Made by a program: the position numbers and the translations under genes. This document shows positions 48,273 to 56,636 of a stretch of 64,000 nt of DNA, piece after piece. A model generated the notes under the pieces. It did not search any database. It worked only from the letters and a program-made list of their open reading frames with translations, and was not told the DNA's origin. Positions within the stretch are counted from its first letter, which is position 1; every line of letters starts with the position of its first letter. This stretch comes from Streptomyces geranii (lineage in GTDB: Bacteria > Actinomycetota > Actinomycetes > Streptomycetales > Streptomycetaceae), in assembly GCF_002954775.1 (NCBI RefSeq), contig NZ_PJME01000033.1, positions 1-64,000 on the forward strand. The letters are read 5' to 3'.

Positions 48273-50810
48273 CTACTCCGACTTGATCGCCGCCAGCATG
48301 TTCAGGCGAGCCGCGCGCCGCGCCGGCCACAGGGCCGCCAGGACGCCCACCGTGGCCGCCAGGAGCAGGAAGAACGCCATCCTGGCCCAGGGCAGGACGA
48401 GTTCGTACGTCGGCATGCTCGTGCCCATGAGTTCGCCGGCCGCCCAGCCGAAGAACACGCCCAGGCCGATGCCCAGGACGCCGCCGAAGAGCGAGATGAC
48501 CAGGGACTCCAGGCGGACCATGCGCTTGATGCCCTTGCGGTCCAGGCCGATCGCGCGGAGCATGCCGATCTCCTGCGAGCGCTCGAAGACCGACATCGCC
48601 AGGGTGTTGATGACCCCGAGGACCGCCACCAGGACCGCCATCGCCAGCAGGCCGTAGAGCATGTTCAGCATCAGCGTGAAGATCTGCGCGATCTCGTTGG
48701 AGAGGTCCTTCTTGTCCTGGATCTTGATGGCCGGGTTGGAGCCGAGGGCCTTCTCCAGGCTGTCCTTCGTCGCGTCCGTCGCGCCCGTCGACGTCTTCAC
48801 CATGACCTGGCGGTCGGCCTGGTCGGCCGCGTCCCTCTGGTGCGCGGTCAGGAGGGTGTTGTCGAGGACGATGCCGCTCATCATCTCGTTGCCCTCGTAC
48901 ACGCCCGCCACCGTCAGCCGCTGCTTCTCACCGTCCTCGTAGGAGGCCGTGAAGGCCGAACCCGCCTTCCAGCCATAGGACTTGGCCGTGCTCGCGTCCA
49001 CGACCACCTGGCTGCCGCCGACCTTGAACGTGCCCTCGTCGAGGGTCAGCGCCGTCAGCTCGCCGATCGTGGAGCCGTTGACGCCGGTCACCGACTCCGT
49101 CCCGCCGTCGATGCGTACGGGGGCGCTGCGCAGCGGGCTGACGGCGGTCACGCCGGACGTCCTCGCCAGCTTCTCGGCGACGTCGGGGGAGAGTTCGTAG
49201 CCGTTGGCCATCGAGACGACGTAGTCCGCCCTGATCGACGCCGCGGCCATCTTGTCGATCGACTTCTGCAGGCTGCCCGCCATCACCGTCATGCCGGTGA
49301 TGAGGGTGAGCCCGATCATCAGCGCGGAGGCCGTGGCGGCCGTACGGCGGGGATTGCGGACCGAGTTCTGGCGGGCCAGCTTCCCGGAGACGCCGAACAC
49401 GCGCATCAGCGGGCCGGCGGCGGCGATCAGCGGGCGGGAGAGGAGCGGGGTGAGGATGAAGACGCCGATGATCAGCAGCACCGCGCCGATGCCCATGGGG
49501 GCCTGGCCGTCCGAGCCGCTCATGGTCGTGGCCGCCAGGACGACGGCGACGCCCGCGCCCGAGAAGAGCGCGCCCAGCGTGTTGCGCAGCACCAGCGACT
49601 TGGTCGTCGCGGTCGCGTGGACGCTGCTCATCGCCGCCACCGGCGGGATCTTCGCCGCCCGGCGGCCGGGCAGCCAGGCCGCCAGCATGGTGATGAGGAT
49701 GCCGACCGCGAGGGCCGCGCCGACCGTGCCGGGCGTGACGACCAGCGGTCCGTCGGGCACGGTCGCGCCGAGGGTGCCCAGCAGGGCCTTCAGCCCGGCG
49801 CCGATGCCGATGCCCGCGATCAGGCCCGTCACCGCAGCCACCGCGCCGACCACGAACGCCTCGATCAGCACCGACCGCGTGACCTGGCGGCGCGAGGCAC
49901 CGACCGCCCGCAGCAGCGCCAGTTCCTTGGTGCGCTGGGCGACCAGCATGGTGAAGGTGTTGGCGATGATGAACGTACCGACGAACAGCGCGATGCCCGC
50001 GAAGACCAGCAGGCCCTGCTTCAGCCCGCTCATCGAGGAGGAGATGATCCGCGCCTGGTCGTCGGCGAGCCGAGCCGCCGTCGTCGTCTCGACGGTGTCG
50101 CGCGGCAGGGCCTTGTCCAGGGCCGCCTTGAGCGCCGTCTGACTCGTGCCGGCCGCCGCCTTGACGTCGATCTCGTCGTACGTGCCCGTCTTGCCGAAGA
50201 GTTTCTGCGCCGTCGCCGTGTCGAACAGGGCGAGGCTGCCGCCGGCCGTCACATTGCCGTCGTCCGTGGTGAAGATGCCGGAGACGGTCGGCGAGAGCAC
50301 CGGGCCGTCCACCGAGAGCCGTACGGTGTCACCGACCTCGTACCCGGCCCGCTCGGCGGTCTTCGCGTCGAGGGCGACCTGGTTCGCGCCCTGCGGCGCG
50401 GTGCCCTCCGTCAGTGGGTAACGGGCGTCCTTGTCCCCCCAGTAGTTGCCGCCGCGTGACTGAAAACCGTCGCCCACGAGCTTGCCGTCCTTGTCGGCGA
50501 CGGCGGTGAACCCGTCCACGACACCGATGACGGAGGCGGCACCCGGCACCTTCGTGGTCGCGTCGAGCAGGGCCTGTGTCAGCTCCGGCGTCCTGCCGAT
50601 CGTGTCGCCCACGTCCCGCTGGGCGCGCGGCTGCACGGCGACGTCGACCTGGTCGAAGCCCTTGGCGGAGCTGTTCTGGAGGGCGTTCGAGAGGGTGTTG
50701 GTGAAGACCAGGGTCCCGGACACGAACGCCACGCCGAGCATCACGGCGAGCACGGTCATCAGAAGCCTGGCCTTGTGCGCGAGTACGTTGCGCAGGGCGG
50801 TACGGAACAT
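48273..50810 (-). CDS. FtsX-like ABC permease (second copy)
   Basis: 845 aa with the same tandem FtsX organisation as the gene at 4817-7390: an N-terminal helix (MTVLAVMLGVAFVSGTLVF), extracytoplasmic domain, FtsX block with QRTKELALLRAVGASRRQVT, a second extracytoplasmic domain, and a C-terminal FtsX block with FERSQEIGMLRAIGLDRKGI. It pairs with the ATPase at 50879-51658, 68 bp upstream on the same strand. Substrate unknown. Confidence 0.93.
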   Translation of the reverse strand: MFRTALRNVLAHKARLLMTVLAVMLGVAFVSGTLVFTNTLSNALQNSSAKGFDQVDVAVQPRAQRDVGDTIGRTPELTQALLDATTKVPGAASVIGVVDGFTAVADKDGKLVGDGFQSRGGNYWGDKDARYPLTEGTAPQGANQVALDAKTAERAGYEVGDTVRLSVDGPVLSPTVSGIFTTDDGNVTAGGSLALFDTATAQKLFGKTGTYDEIDVKAAAGTSQTALKAALDKALPRDTVETTTAARLADDQARIISSSMSGLKQGLLVFAGIALFVGTFIIANTFTMLVAQRTKELALLRAVGASRRQVTRSVLIEAFVVGAVAAVTGLIAGIGIGAGLKALLGTLGATVPDGPLVVTPGTVGAALAVGILITMLAAWLPGRRAAKIPPVAAMSSVHATATTKSLVLRNTLGALFSGAGVAVVLAATTMSGSDGQAPMGIGAVLLIIGVFILTPLLSRPLIAAAGPLMRVFGVSGKLARQNSVRNPRRTAATASALMIGLTLITGMTVMAGSLQKSIDKMAAASIRADYVVSMANGYELSPDVAEKLARTSGVTAVSPLRSAPVRIDGGTESVTGVNGSTIGELTALTLDEGTFKVGGSQVVVDASTAKSYGWKAGSAFTASYEDGEKQRLTVAGVYEGNEMMSGIVLDNTLLTAHQRDAADQADRQVMVKTSTGATDATKDSLEKALGSNPAIKIQDKKDLSNEIAQIFTLMLNMLYGLLAMAVLVAVLGVINTLAMSVFERSQEIGMLRAIGLDRKGIKRMVRLESLVISLFGGVLGIGLGVFFGWAAGELMGTSMPTYELVLPWARMAFFLLLAATVGVLAALWPARRAARLNMLAAIKSE

Positions 50811-50878
50811 GGGGGTGTCGTCTCAGTCCGTCGTCGGGAGTACGAAGTCGGGTCAGCGGCTGGGGAATTGAGCGGGTG

Positions 50879-51658
50879 TCAGCTGGTGCGGACGGTCCTC
50901 GTGTCCAGGCGCTTCATACGGTCGAGGACCGCGTCCGCCGTCGGGTCGTACAGCTCGTCCACGATCCGGCCGTCCGCGAGGAAGACCACCCGGTCCGCGT
51001 ACGCCGCCGCCACCGGGTCGTGGGTGACCATCACGACCGTCTGGCCCAGCTCGCGCACGGAGTTGCGCAGGAAGCCCAGTACCTCGGCGCCGGCGCGGGA
51101 GTCGAGGTTCCCGGTCGGCTCGTCGCCGAAGATGATGTCGGGGCGGGAGGCCAGTGCCCGGGCCACCGCGACGCGCTGCTGCTGGCCGCCGGAGAGCTGG
51201 GACGGGCGGTGGGTGAGCCGGTCGGCGAGGCCGATCATCGAGATCACCGAGTCCAGCCACTGCTTGTCAGGCCTGCGCCCCGCGATGTCCATGGGGAGGG
51301 TGATGTTCTCCAGGGCGGTCAGCGTCGGCAGCAGGTTGAAGGCCTGGAAGATGAAGCCGATCTTGTCCCGGCGGAGCTTGGTGAGCTGCTTGTCCTTGAG
51401 GGAGCCCAGCTCGGTGTCGCCGATGCGCACGGAGCCGGAGGAGAAGGAGTCCAGGCCCGCGACGCAGTGCATCAGCGTGGACTTGCCGGAGCCGGACGGG
51501 CCCATGATCGCGGTGAACTCGGCCTGCCTGAAGTCGACGGAGACCTGGTCGAGGGCGACGACCCGCGTCTCGCCCTGGCCGTAGATCTTGGACAGTTCCG
51601 TGGCGCGGGCGGCCACCGTGGTGGTGGCGTGCCGGTCGGCGAGGGGGGTGGTGGTCAC
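50879..51658 (-). CDS. ABC transporter ATPase, MacB/LolD-like (second copy)
   Basis: 259 aa from GTG 51658. The Walker A GPSGSGKST, Q-loop IFQAFNLLP, LSGGQQQRVAVARAL, Walker B FGDEPTGNLDS and switch VMVTHDP motifs are complete and nearly identical to those in the ATPase at 4032-4820, with an almost matching C-terminal TADxVLDRMKxxD end. The two systems are paralogues about 46 kb apart. It drives the permease gene that follows. A GTCAT-N8-ATGAC inverted repeat lies about 140 bp upstream. Confidence 0.93.
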   Translation of the reverse strand: MTTTPLADRHATTTVAARATELSKIYGQGETRVVALDQVSVDFRQAEFTAIMGPSGSGKSTLMHCVAGLDSFSSGSVRIGDTELGSLKDKQLTKLRRDKIGFIFQAFNLLPTLTALENITLPMDIAGRRPDKQWLDSVISMIGLADRLTHRPSQLSGGQQQRVAVARALASRPDIIFGDEPTGNLDSRAGAEVLGFLRNSVRELGQTVVMVTHDPVAAAYADRVVFLADGRIVDELYDPTADAVLDRMKRLDTRTVRTS

Positions 51659-51796
51659 GGGCGGGCTCCTATGGGGAGTTCGACGGCGTTCGGTGTCTCT
51701 GACGCTCGTGAACCATCGTCATGGCCGGGTTCCGCCGTGTAGTCACCCCCTGTTCCGGTTCCGAAGGCAGCCTTGGGACGGACCCGGCGAGCCTGT

Positions 51797-51814
51797 GTCA
51801 TACCTGGGGATGAC
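51797..51814. promoter_or_regulatory. Inverted repeat upstream of second ABC operon
   Basis: GTCAT (51797-51801) and ATGAC (51810-51814) with an 8-bp spacer CCTGGGG-like, resembling half-site spacing of response-regulator operators. It could govern the ABC operon; the regulator is not adjacent. Confidence 0.4.
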
Positions 51815-52024
51815 GGGCGTCCCCTACATGGGGCATGACAAGAACAGGTGGAGCCCCCTTGTTCGGACGGTGAAATTCCGTCATTCCGCATGCGCGCCGG
51901 GCTGCCTCGCGAAAGGCTATTGGCAAGTGCGGATGGCTCGTTCCAGGTGCTGATGCACCCTCAGACGTCAATAAAATAAGACAACATCGGGTCCCTCGCC
52001 CGTAGTTCGGGGGAGGGGTCCCGA

Positions 52025-52030
52025 TAGGCT
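52025..52030 (+). promoter_or_regulatory. bldA -10 candidate
   Basis: TAGGCT, the HrdB-type -10 hexamer, lies 28 bp before the tRNA; the -35 region is weak. Confidence 0.45.
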
Positions 52031-52058
52031 CGGAACCTCGATGCGGAGCCCAGGGCCT

Positions 52059-52142
52059 GCCCGGATGGTGGAATGCAGACACGGCGAGCTTAAACCTCGC
52101 TGCCCCTTCGCGGGCGTGCCGGTTCAAGTCCGGCTCCGGGCA
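52059..52142 (+). tRNA. bldA: tRNA-Leu(UAA), bldA
   Basis: Acceptor GCCCGGA (52059-52065) pairs with TCCGGGC (52135-52141), discriminator A 52142; CCA is not encoded. Anticodon stem GCGAG/CTCGC (52084-52088 / 52096-52100) closes the loop CTTAAAC, anticodon TAA at 52091-52093. A long variable arm (type II tRNA) and T-loop GTTCAAG are present. This is the tRNA reading UUA, bldA in Streptomyces, required for translation of TTA-containing developmental and antibiotic genes. No in-frame TTA codon was seen in genes of this window. Confidence 0.96.
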
Positions 52143-52245
52143 CTTCTGACCGTCGTATGCCGGATTTGTCGGTGCTGCGGCCATTGAGGACTTCATCGCG
52201 GAACCGTTGACAGCGGGTGTGTGCGGCCGGACACTCTTCATACCC

Positions 52246-52276
52246 TGTTCGTGAAGAAAATTTCACTGTGCGAACA
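52246..52276. promoter_or_regulatory. Nested inverted repeats upstream of pobA
   Basis: TGTTCG (52246-52251) with CGAACA (52271-52276), nesting GTGAA (52251-52255) with TTCAC (52262-52266), in an AT-rich stretch 57 bp before pobA. A CGCGCGAACAT follows at about 52285. Candidate binding site for a PobR-type regulator, which is not in the window. Confidence 0.5.
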
Positions 52277-52332
52277 AACGTGAGCGCGCGAACATGGGTG
52301 GATCGAACACGGACGCGTGAAGGGAACGATCG

Positions 52333-53523
52333 ATGCGTACCACCGTCGGCATCATCGGAGCCGGCCCGGCCGGGCTCCTGCTCGCGCGGCTGCTCCACAA
52401 CGCCGGTATCGACTCGGTCGTCCTGGAGAGCCGCGACCGGGAGTACGTGGAGCACCGGCAGCGGGCCGGGATCCTGGAGCAGGGGACCGTCGACGTGCTG
52501 CGCGCGGCCGGGGCGGGCGCCCGTATGGACCGCGAGGGCCTGCGCCACGACGGCATCGAGCTGCGCTACGACCGCAGGCGCCACCGCGTCGACTTCCCCG
52601 CCCTCACCGGCGGCCGGTCCGTGATGGTGTACGCGCAGACCGAGGTCTGCAAGGACCTCATCGCCCTCCAGCTGGCGGAGGGCGGCCCCCTCCTCTTCGA
52701 GGCCGAGGCGCTCGCCGTGGAGGGACTGGAAGGGCTGGAAGGGGCGGGCGGCGGGAGTCCTCGTGTCCGGTTCCGGTACGAGGGGCGTGAGGACGTACTG
52801 GAGTGCGACTACGTCGTCGGGTGCGACGGCTTCTGGGGGGTGGCCCGTACGGCGATCCCCGCCGAGCTGACCCGGGTGTTCGAGCGGTCGTACCCCTTCG
52901 GCTGGCTCGGCATCCTCGCCGACGTACCGCCCTCGCACGACGAGCTGGTCTACGCCCGCCACGACCGCGGTTTCGCCCTCCTCTCCATGCGCTCCCCGTC
53001 CGTCTCGCGCCTCTACCTCCAGGTCCCGGACGGCACCGACGCCGAGACGTGGAGCGACGAGCAGATCTGGGACGAGCTGGAGCGGCGCTTCGAGACCGCC
53101 GACGGCTGGAAGCTCGACCGGGGACCCATCACGCAGAAGTCGGTGACCCCGATGCGCAGCTACGTCCACGAGCCGATGCGGTACGGACGGCTGTTCCTGG
53201 CCGGGGACGCCGCGCACATCGTGCCGCCGACCGGCGCCAAGGGGCTCAACCTCGCCGTCGGGGACGTGGTGACCTTCGCGCGGGCACTGACGTACGAGAA
53301 GGAGACGGGATCGGCGGAGCTGCTCGACTCCTACTCCGAGACCTGTCTGCGCCGGGTCTGGCAGGCCGAGCGGTTCTCGTACGACATGACGACCCTGCTG
53401 CACCGCTCCCCGGACGCCACCCCCTTCGACGACCGGCTGCAGCTGGCGCGGCTGGAGCGGATCGCAGGCAACCGTGCCGCGGAGACCGACCTCGCCGAGG
53501 GGTACACGGGCTTCCCGCTGTAG
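52333..53523 (+). CDS. pobA: 4-Hydroxybenzoate 3-monooxygenase
   Basis: 396 aa. A class A flavoprotein monooxygenase: FAD dinucleotide fold VGIIGAGPAGLLLARLL, the bifunctional DG motif in CDYVVGCDGFWG, and GD motif YGRLFLAGDAAHIVPPTGAKG. EHRQRAGILEQGTVDVL and substrate-binding SMRSPSVSRLYLQ fit PobA, which converts 4-hydroxybenzoate to protocatechuate with NADPH and O2 for the beta-ketoadipate pathway. The ring-cleavage genes are not adjacent. A short acidic insert near residues 135-150 differs from typical PobA. A ribosome site GAAGGG precedes ATG 52333. Confidence 0.92.
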   Translation: MRTTVGIIGAGPAGLLLARLLHNAGIDSVVLESRDREYVEHRQRAGILEQGTVDVLRAAGAGARMDREGLRHDGIELRYDRRRHRVDFPALTGGRSVMVYAQTEVCKDLIALQLAEGGPLLFEAEALAVEGLEGLEGAGGGSPRVRFRYEGREDVLECDYVVGCDGFWGVARTAIPAELTRVFERSYPFGWLGILADVPPSHDELVYARHDRGFALLSMRSPSVSRLYLQVPDGTDAETWSDEQIWDELERRFETADGWKLDRGPITQKSVTPMRSYVHEPMRYGRLFLAGDAAHIVPPTGAKGLNLAVGDVVTFARALTYEKETGSAELLDSYSETCLRRVWQAERFSYDMTTLLHRSPDATPFDDRLQLARLERIAGNRAAETDLAEGYTGFPL

Positions 53524-53633
53524 CGTGATCGTGACAGGACAAGGGAAAGATCCTCCCCAAGCACTAGGGTCAATCCTTTGCCCACCTATTACTCTTGAGC
53601 CAAGGCCACGCAGGGTGGCCATGGAGGAGTGAA

Positions 53634-54542
53634 ATGAGGAGCAGCAACCCGGTCTTCTCGCGACGGGGGTTCAGCCGCGACAACGGCTACGCGGGCTTCA
53701 ACACCGCGCCGCAGGCCGGGGGCGCCGCTGTCGGTACGCAGTCGGGCAACCCGTATGCGGACCAGCAGGCCCAGCAGGGCGGCAACCCGTACGCGACCAA
53801 CCCCTACGCCCAGCAGGACCTTCAGCACGGCGCACCGCCGCAGGCCCCGGCCACCACCGGCCGGATGACCATCGACGACGTCGTCATGCGGACCGCCACC
53901 ACCCTCGGGATCCTGGTCGTCACGGCCGCGCTCGCCTGGGCGCTGCTGCCGGTCGACGACGCGAACATCGGCCGGTCGTACGGCATCGCCATCGGCGCCG
54001 GTCTGGTCGCGATGGTCCTGGGCCTCGTCCAGTCCTTCAAGCGCAAGGCCTCGCCCGCGCTGATCGTGACGTACGCGGCGCTCGAGGGTGTCTTCCTCGG
54101 CGTCGTCTCCAGCGTGGTCGACAACCGCATCGCGAGCGGTGCGGCCATGCAGGCCGTGATCGGCACGCTGGCGGTCTTCACCGCCGTGCTCGTGGCGTAC
54201 AAGGCCGGCTGGATCCGCGTCAACCGCCGCTTCTACGGCTTCGTGATGGCCGCCGCGCTCGGCTTCGTGCTGCTCATGGCGGTGAACCTGCTGTTCGCCG
54301 TCTTCGGCGGCGGTGACGGCCTCGGCTTCCGCAGCGGCCCGCTCGGCATCATCTTCGGGGTCATCGGCATCCTGCTCGGTGCGTGCTTCCTGGCGCTCGA
54401 CTTCAAGCAGGTCGAGGACGGCATCGCCTACGGCGCACCGCGCGAGGAGGCGTGGCTGGCGGCCTTCGGTCTGACGATGACGCTGGTCTGGATCTACCTG
54501 GAGTTCCTGCGGCTGATCGCCATCCTTCAGGGTGACGACTAG
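53634..54542 (+). CDS. Bax inhibitor-1/YccA-like membrane protein
   Basis: 302 aa. A long N-terminal cytoplasmic part (1-80) rich in Gln/Asn/Pro/Ala (AGFNTAPQAGG, NPYATNPYAQQ) precedes six to seven membrane helices. The BI-1/YccA pattern is visible from ALIVTYAALEGVFLG through the end, with conserved acidic residues in DFKQVEDGIA and WLAAFGLTMTLVWIYLEFLR. Family members influence stress survival and membrane protease control in bacteria; the role in Streptomyces is unproven. ATG 53634 has GGAGGAG (53623-53629). A perfect terminator follows. Confidence 0.9.
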   Translation: MRSSNPVFSRRGFSRDNGYAGFNTAPQAGGAAVGTQSGNPYADQQAQQGGNPYATNPYAQQDLQHGAPPQAPATTGRMTIDDVVMRTATTLGILVVTAALAWALLPVDDANIGRSYGIAIGAGLVAMVLGLVQSFKRKASPALIVTYAALEGVFLGVVSSVVDNRIASGAAMQAVIGTLAVFTAVLVAYKAGWIRVNRRFYGFVMAAALGFVLLMAVNLLFAVFGGGDGLGFRSGPLGIIFGVIGILLGACFLALDFKQVEDGIAYGAPREEAWLAAFGLTMTLVWIYLEFLRLIAILQGDD

Positions 54543-54566
54543 TACCGCTGCTTCCAGTAGGCAGTG

Positions 54567-54598
54567 AAAGGGCCCCGGGGTCACTCCCGGGGCCCTTT
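54567..54598 (+). terminator. Intrinsic terminator after the BI-1-like gene
   Basis: AAAGGGCCCCGGG (54567-54579) pairs with CCCGGGGCCCTTT (54586-54598), 13 bp, loop 6. It can also serve the minus-strand gene ending at 54619. Confidence 0.9.
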
Positions 54599-54618
54599 GT
54601 CGTGTGCGCCCCGGGCTC

Positions 54619-54849
54619 TCAGAGGAGCTTGCGCGCGGCCCTCCTCATGTCGTACTCGTGAATGATCGCCTTGGCGTGGCCGTACGCGAGATTGTGCTCG
54701 TGCCGGAGCCAGCTGACCTTCTCCTCGAAGCGGAAGAGGGAGGGGCCTTCGTCGACGGTGCGCAACCAGTCGGCTACTTCACGACCGGTGCAGTGGGGGA
54801 TGCGGGCGAGCATGTTGCGGTGGGTCTCCTCGGAGAGGACGTGGGACAT
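54619..54849 (-). CDS. DUF4287 protein
   Basis: 76 aa, full DUF4287 length. Features: SEETHRNMLARIPHCTGREV with the conserved Pro-His-Cys/Thr region, DWLRTVDEGPS, and WLRHEHNLAYGHAKAIIHEYD. Small helical proteins of this family often occur beside DUF5655 but here stand alone. Function unknown. ATG 54849; it converges on the BI-1-like gene. Confidence 0.85.
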   Translation of the reverse strand: MSHVLSEETHRNMLARIPHCTGREVADWLRTVDEGPSLFRFEEKVSWLRHEHNLAYGHAKAIIHEYDMRRAARKLL

Positions 54850-54941
54850 CGGCGCCTCCGGACGCAAAGGGGATGTAAGCCGGTCCTTCACGCCACCGTG
54901 CCTCAGGGTTGGGGCATTGGCAACAGTCCAGGTACGACCGT

Positions 54942-54954
54942 TAGTCTCGCGGCG
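54942..54954 (+). promoter_or_regulatory. -10 hexamer suggesting a leaderless transcript
   Basis: TAGTCT (54942-54947) ends 6 bp before the GTG at 54954, so transcription would begin at or next to the start codon. TTGGCA at 54917-54922 is a possible -35 with a long spacer (19 bp). Confidence 0.5.
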
Positions 54955-55265
54955 TGCTGGATACCTCGCCTTTGACGCGCGCAGTGGATCACTTTGCCGA
55001 CCGTTTGCGGGCGGCGCCGCAGAGCCGGCTGCAGAGGGGCGCTGCCGCTGAGGCGTTGGGGCTGGCCAGGGAGTTGGCACTGCGTGCCCAGCGGGTGGAG
55101 TTGCCTGGGGAGGAGCCTCGGGTGATGCCTGACGCGGGGATGTTCGCGGCGGCTGATCAAGTGACTGTGGCCGCGCATGATTTGGCGTTGGTGGTGCGGA
55201 GCGAGGGGGAGTTGGCTTCGGCGCTGGCGTTGGTTGCGGAGGCGCAGCAGCGGGCGGGGGTTTGA
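54954..55265 (+). CDS. Small helical hypothetical protein
   Basis: 103 aa, almost all Ala/Leu/Arg/Glu helices (RLQRGAAAEALGLARELALRAQRVELPG and the C-terminal LASALALVAEAQQ). No known motif, no membrane segment. GTG 54954 has no ribosome site but sits 7 bp after a TAGTCT -10, consistent with leaderless translation, which is common in Streptomyces. Its last codons lie inside the first copy of the 119-bp tandem repeat (55254 onward), so the stop was probably supplied or reshaped by that repeat. Confidence 0.65.
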   Translation: MLDTSPLTRAVDHFADRLRAAPQSRLQRGAAAEALGLARELALRAQRVELPGEEPRVMPDAGMFAAADQVTVAAHDLALVVRSEGELASALALVAEAQQRAGV

Positions 55266-55492
55266 GGGGTTCGTTGGCGGCTTGCGGTGGGTGGGGGCTG
55301 GTCGCGCAGTTCCTCGCGCCCCTAAAGGCGGGGGGTTTCGGGGCACGGTGTTTGAAGGCCCGGTCTGCTGCCGCGGGGGTTTGAGGGGTTCGTTGGCGGG
55401 TTGCGGTGGGTGGGGGCTGGTCGCGCGGTTCCTCGCGCCCCTAAAGGCAGGGCGCTTCGGGTCGCGGTGCTTTGAGGCTTGGCCCGCTGCCG
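55254..55492. repeat. Two tandem copies of a 119-bp intergenic unit
   Basis: Copy 1 starts at 55254 and copy 2 at 55373. Both carry TTTGAGGGGTTCGTTGGCGG, TTGCGGTGGGTGGGGGCTGG, TCGCGC(A/G)GTTCCTCGCGCCCCTAAAGGC and a decayed tail. The GCGCAGTTCCTCGCGCCCCT core resembles a repeat seen in many Streptomyces intergenic regions (from memory). The CGCGC-GTTCC-TCGCGCCC part can fold back. The 307-bp gap 55266-55572 holds nothing else. Confidence 0.8.
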
Positions 55493-55572
55493 TGCCCGCG
55501 AGCAACCGTCACCCCGACCAGCCCCGCCCGCGCCCGCGAACCGTCATCGCCCGGCCATCCCCCAGCCCCGTG

Positions 55573-56370
55573 CTACAGGGACGCTATGACCCTGTCCGCC
55601 AGGACGTACACCGTTTCCTCGCCGCATTCGAAGGTGAGGGCGTAGGCGCCCGAGATGCCGGAGCCGCCCAGGAGGACCGGGGTTTCTCCTGACCTCAGGG
55701 CCGCGGAGAGGCGTTCCGCTGTTTCGCGGTGGCCCGGGGTCATGCAGAGGGTCGTGCCGTCGGTGAAGACGTAGACGTCGAGGGTGCCCAGGGGGCCGGG
55801 GCGGACGTCGGCGAGGGCAGTGCGGGTCTCGGCCAGGTCCTCCAGGCAGGCGACCGTGCGTTCGTGGTCGTTCACGATGGGCGACTGGGCCGGGACGAAG
55901 TCCGGGTGCGAGGGGTGCCGGCGGCGGGCCGCGGCCAGTTCGGCCGAGTCTCCCGCGAACTCGTCCGGCTCCGTGCTGGGCTCCGTCACCGGTTCCAGGG
56001 ACTCCAGACCCGCGAAGTCCGCCGGACGCGGCAGGAACAGTTCGCTGTCGGGGAGGCCGAGCAGGGAGGGGGCGTCGGAGGCGTCACGTGCCTCCTGGGC
56101 GGCCCAGAAGGCACGGGCCTCGGCAAGCTCCCGCTCCCGCTCCTCCGCGAGCGCCTCGGCCACCGCAGCGCGTATCTCGGCGGTGTCACGGGACGTGCGG
56201 GCCTGCGGCACGAGACCCTGCGCGCCGACGGCGAGACTCTGGGCGGCCAGCTCGGTGTGCAGGGCCGCGATCTGTCGACGCAGCCCCAGCAGGGTGCGCA
56301 GAACGGCGACGCCCACAGCCGTGGTGACGGTGGCTGTGGCGAGCAGCAGAGCAAGAGGCGTAGCGCTCAC
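55573..56370 (-). CDS. Membrane-anchored hypothetical protein
   Basis: 265 aa from GTG 56370. One N-terminal membrane helix (about 5-27) is followed by a coiled-coil-prone acidic region (about 60-100, EALAEERERELAEARAFWAAQEA), a disordered Pro/Glu segment, and a C-terminal globular part from about 160: DHERTVACLEDLAETRTALADV and LDVYVFTDGTTLCMTPGHRETAERL. Widely conserved-looking in Streptomyces but unnamed. A ring of beta strands near the end (VLLGGSGISGAYALTFECGEET) suggests ligand binding. Function unknown. Confidence 0.75.
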   Translation of the reverse strand: MSATPLALLLATATVTTAVGVAVLRTLLGLRRQIAALHTELAAQSLAVGAQGLVPQARTSRDTAEIRAAVAEALAEERERELAEARAFWAAQEARDASDAPSLLGLPDSELFLPRPADFAGLESLEPVTEPSTEPDEFAGDSAELAAARRRHPSHPDFVPAQSPIVNDHERTVACLEDLAETRTALADVRPGPLGTLDVYVFTDGTTLCMTPGHRETAERLSAALRSGETPVLLGGSGISGAYALTFECGEETVYVLADRVIASL

Positions 56371-56568
56371 TGACGTACTCCCGGTTCAAAGTCGACCCCC
56401 GACTTCCTACATCAGCTTGAAGGGTGGACTAACCACCTGTCAGTGCGTAACGTCACGAAACGGACAGGACTTTGGGCCCGATGTTTGGGGTCGAACCCCA
56501 GCTGACCTGCGCAAATACCTCTCCGGAGCGAGATAGGTCACATCCTGGGCGAGATTGGATCACAAATC

Positions 56569-56603
56569 GGCCCGGAACCCCGGTGGTTGCGGGGTTCCGG
56601 GCC
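56569..56603. terminator. Thiolase terminator
   Basis: GGCCCGGAACCCC (56569-56581) pairs with GGGGTTCCGGGCC (56591-56603), a perfect 13-bp stem with 9-base loop, just after the minus-strand thiolase; U-rich bases follow on that strand. Confidence 0.9.
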
Positions 56604-56636
56604 GGATGTTCACTCAGGGTTTCCGGTCAACTACCG

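Larger units (their letters stand above)
51659..52058. other. ABC operon / bldA intergenic region
   Basis: 400 bp without a supported protein gene. It holds a perfect inverted repeat GTCAT-N8-ATGAC (51797-51814), an AT-rich TCAATAAAATAAGAC stretch near 51970, and the bldA promoter just before 52059. Confidence 0.6.

Noticed and set aside
56479..56540. tRNA-like hairpin TTGGGGTCGAACCCC
   Set aside because: No acceptor, D or anticodon stems can be formed around it.
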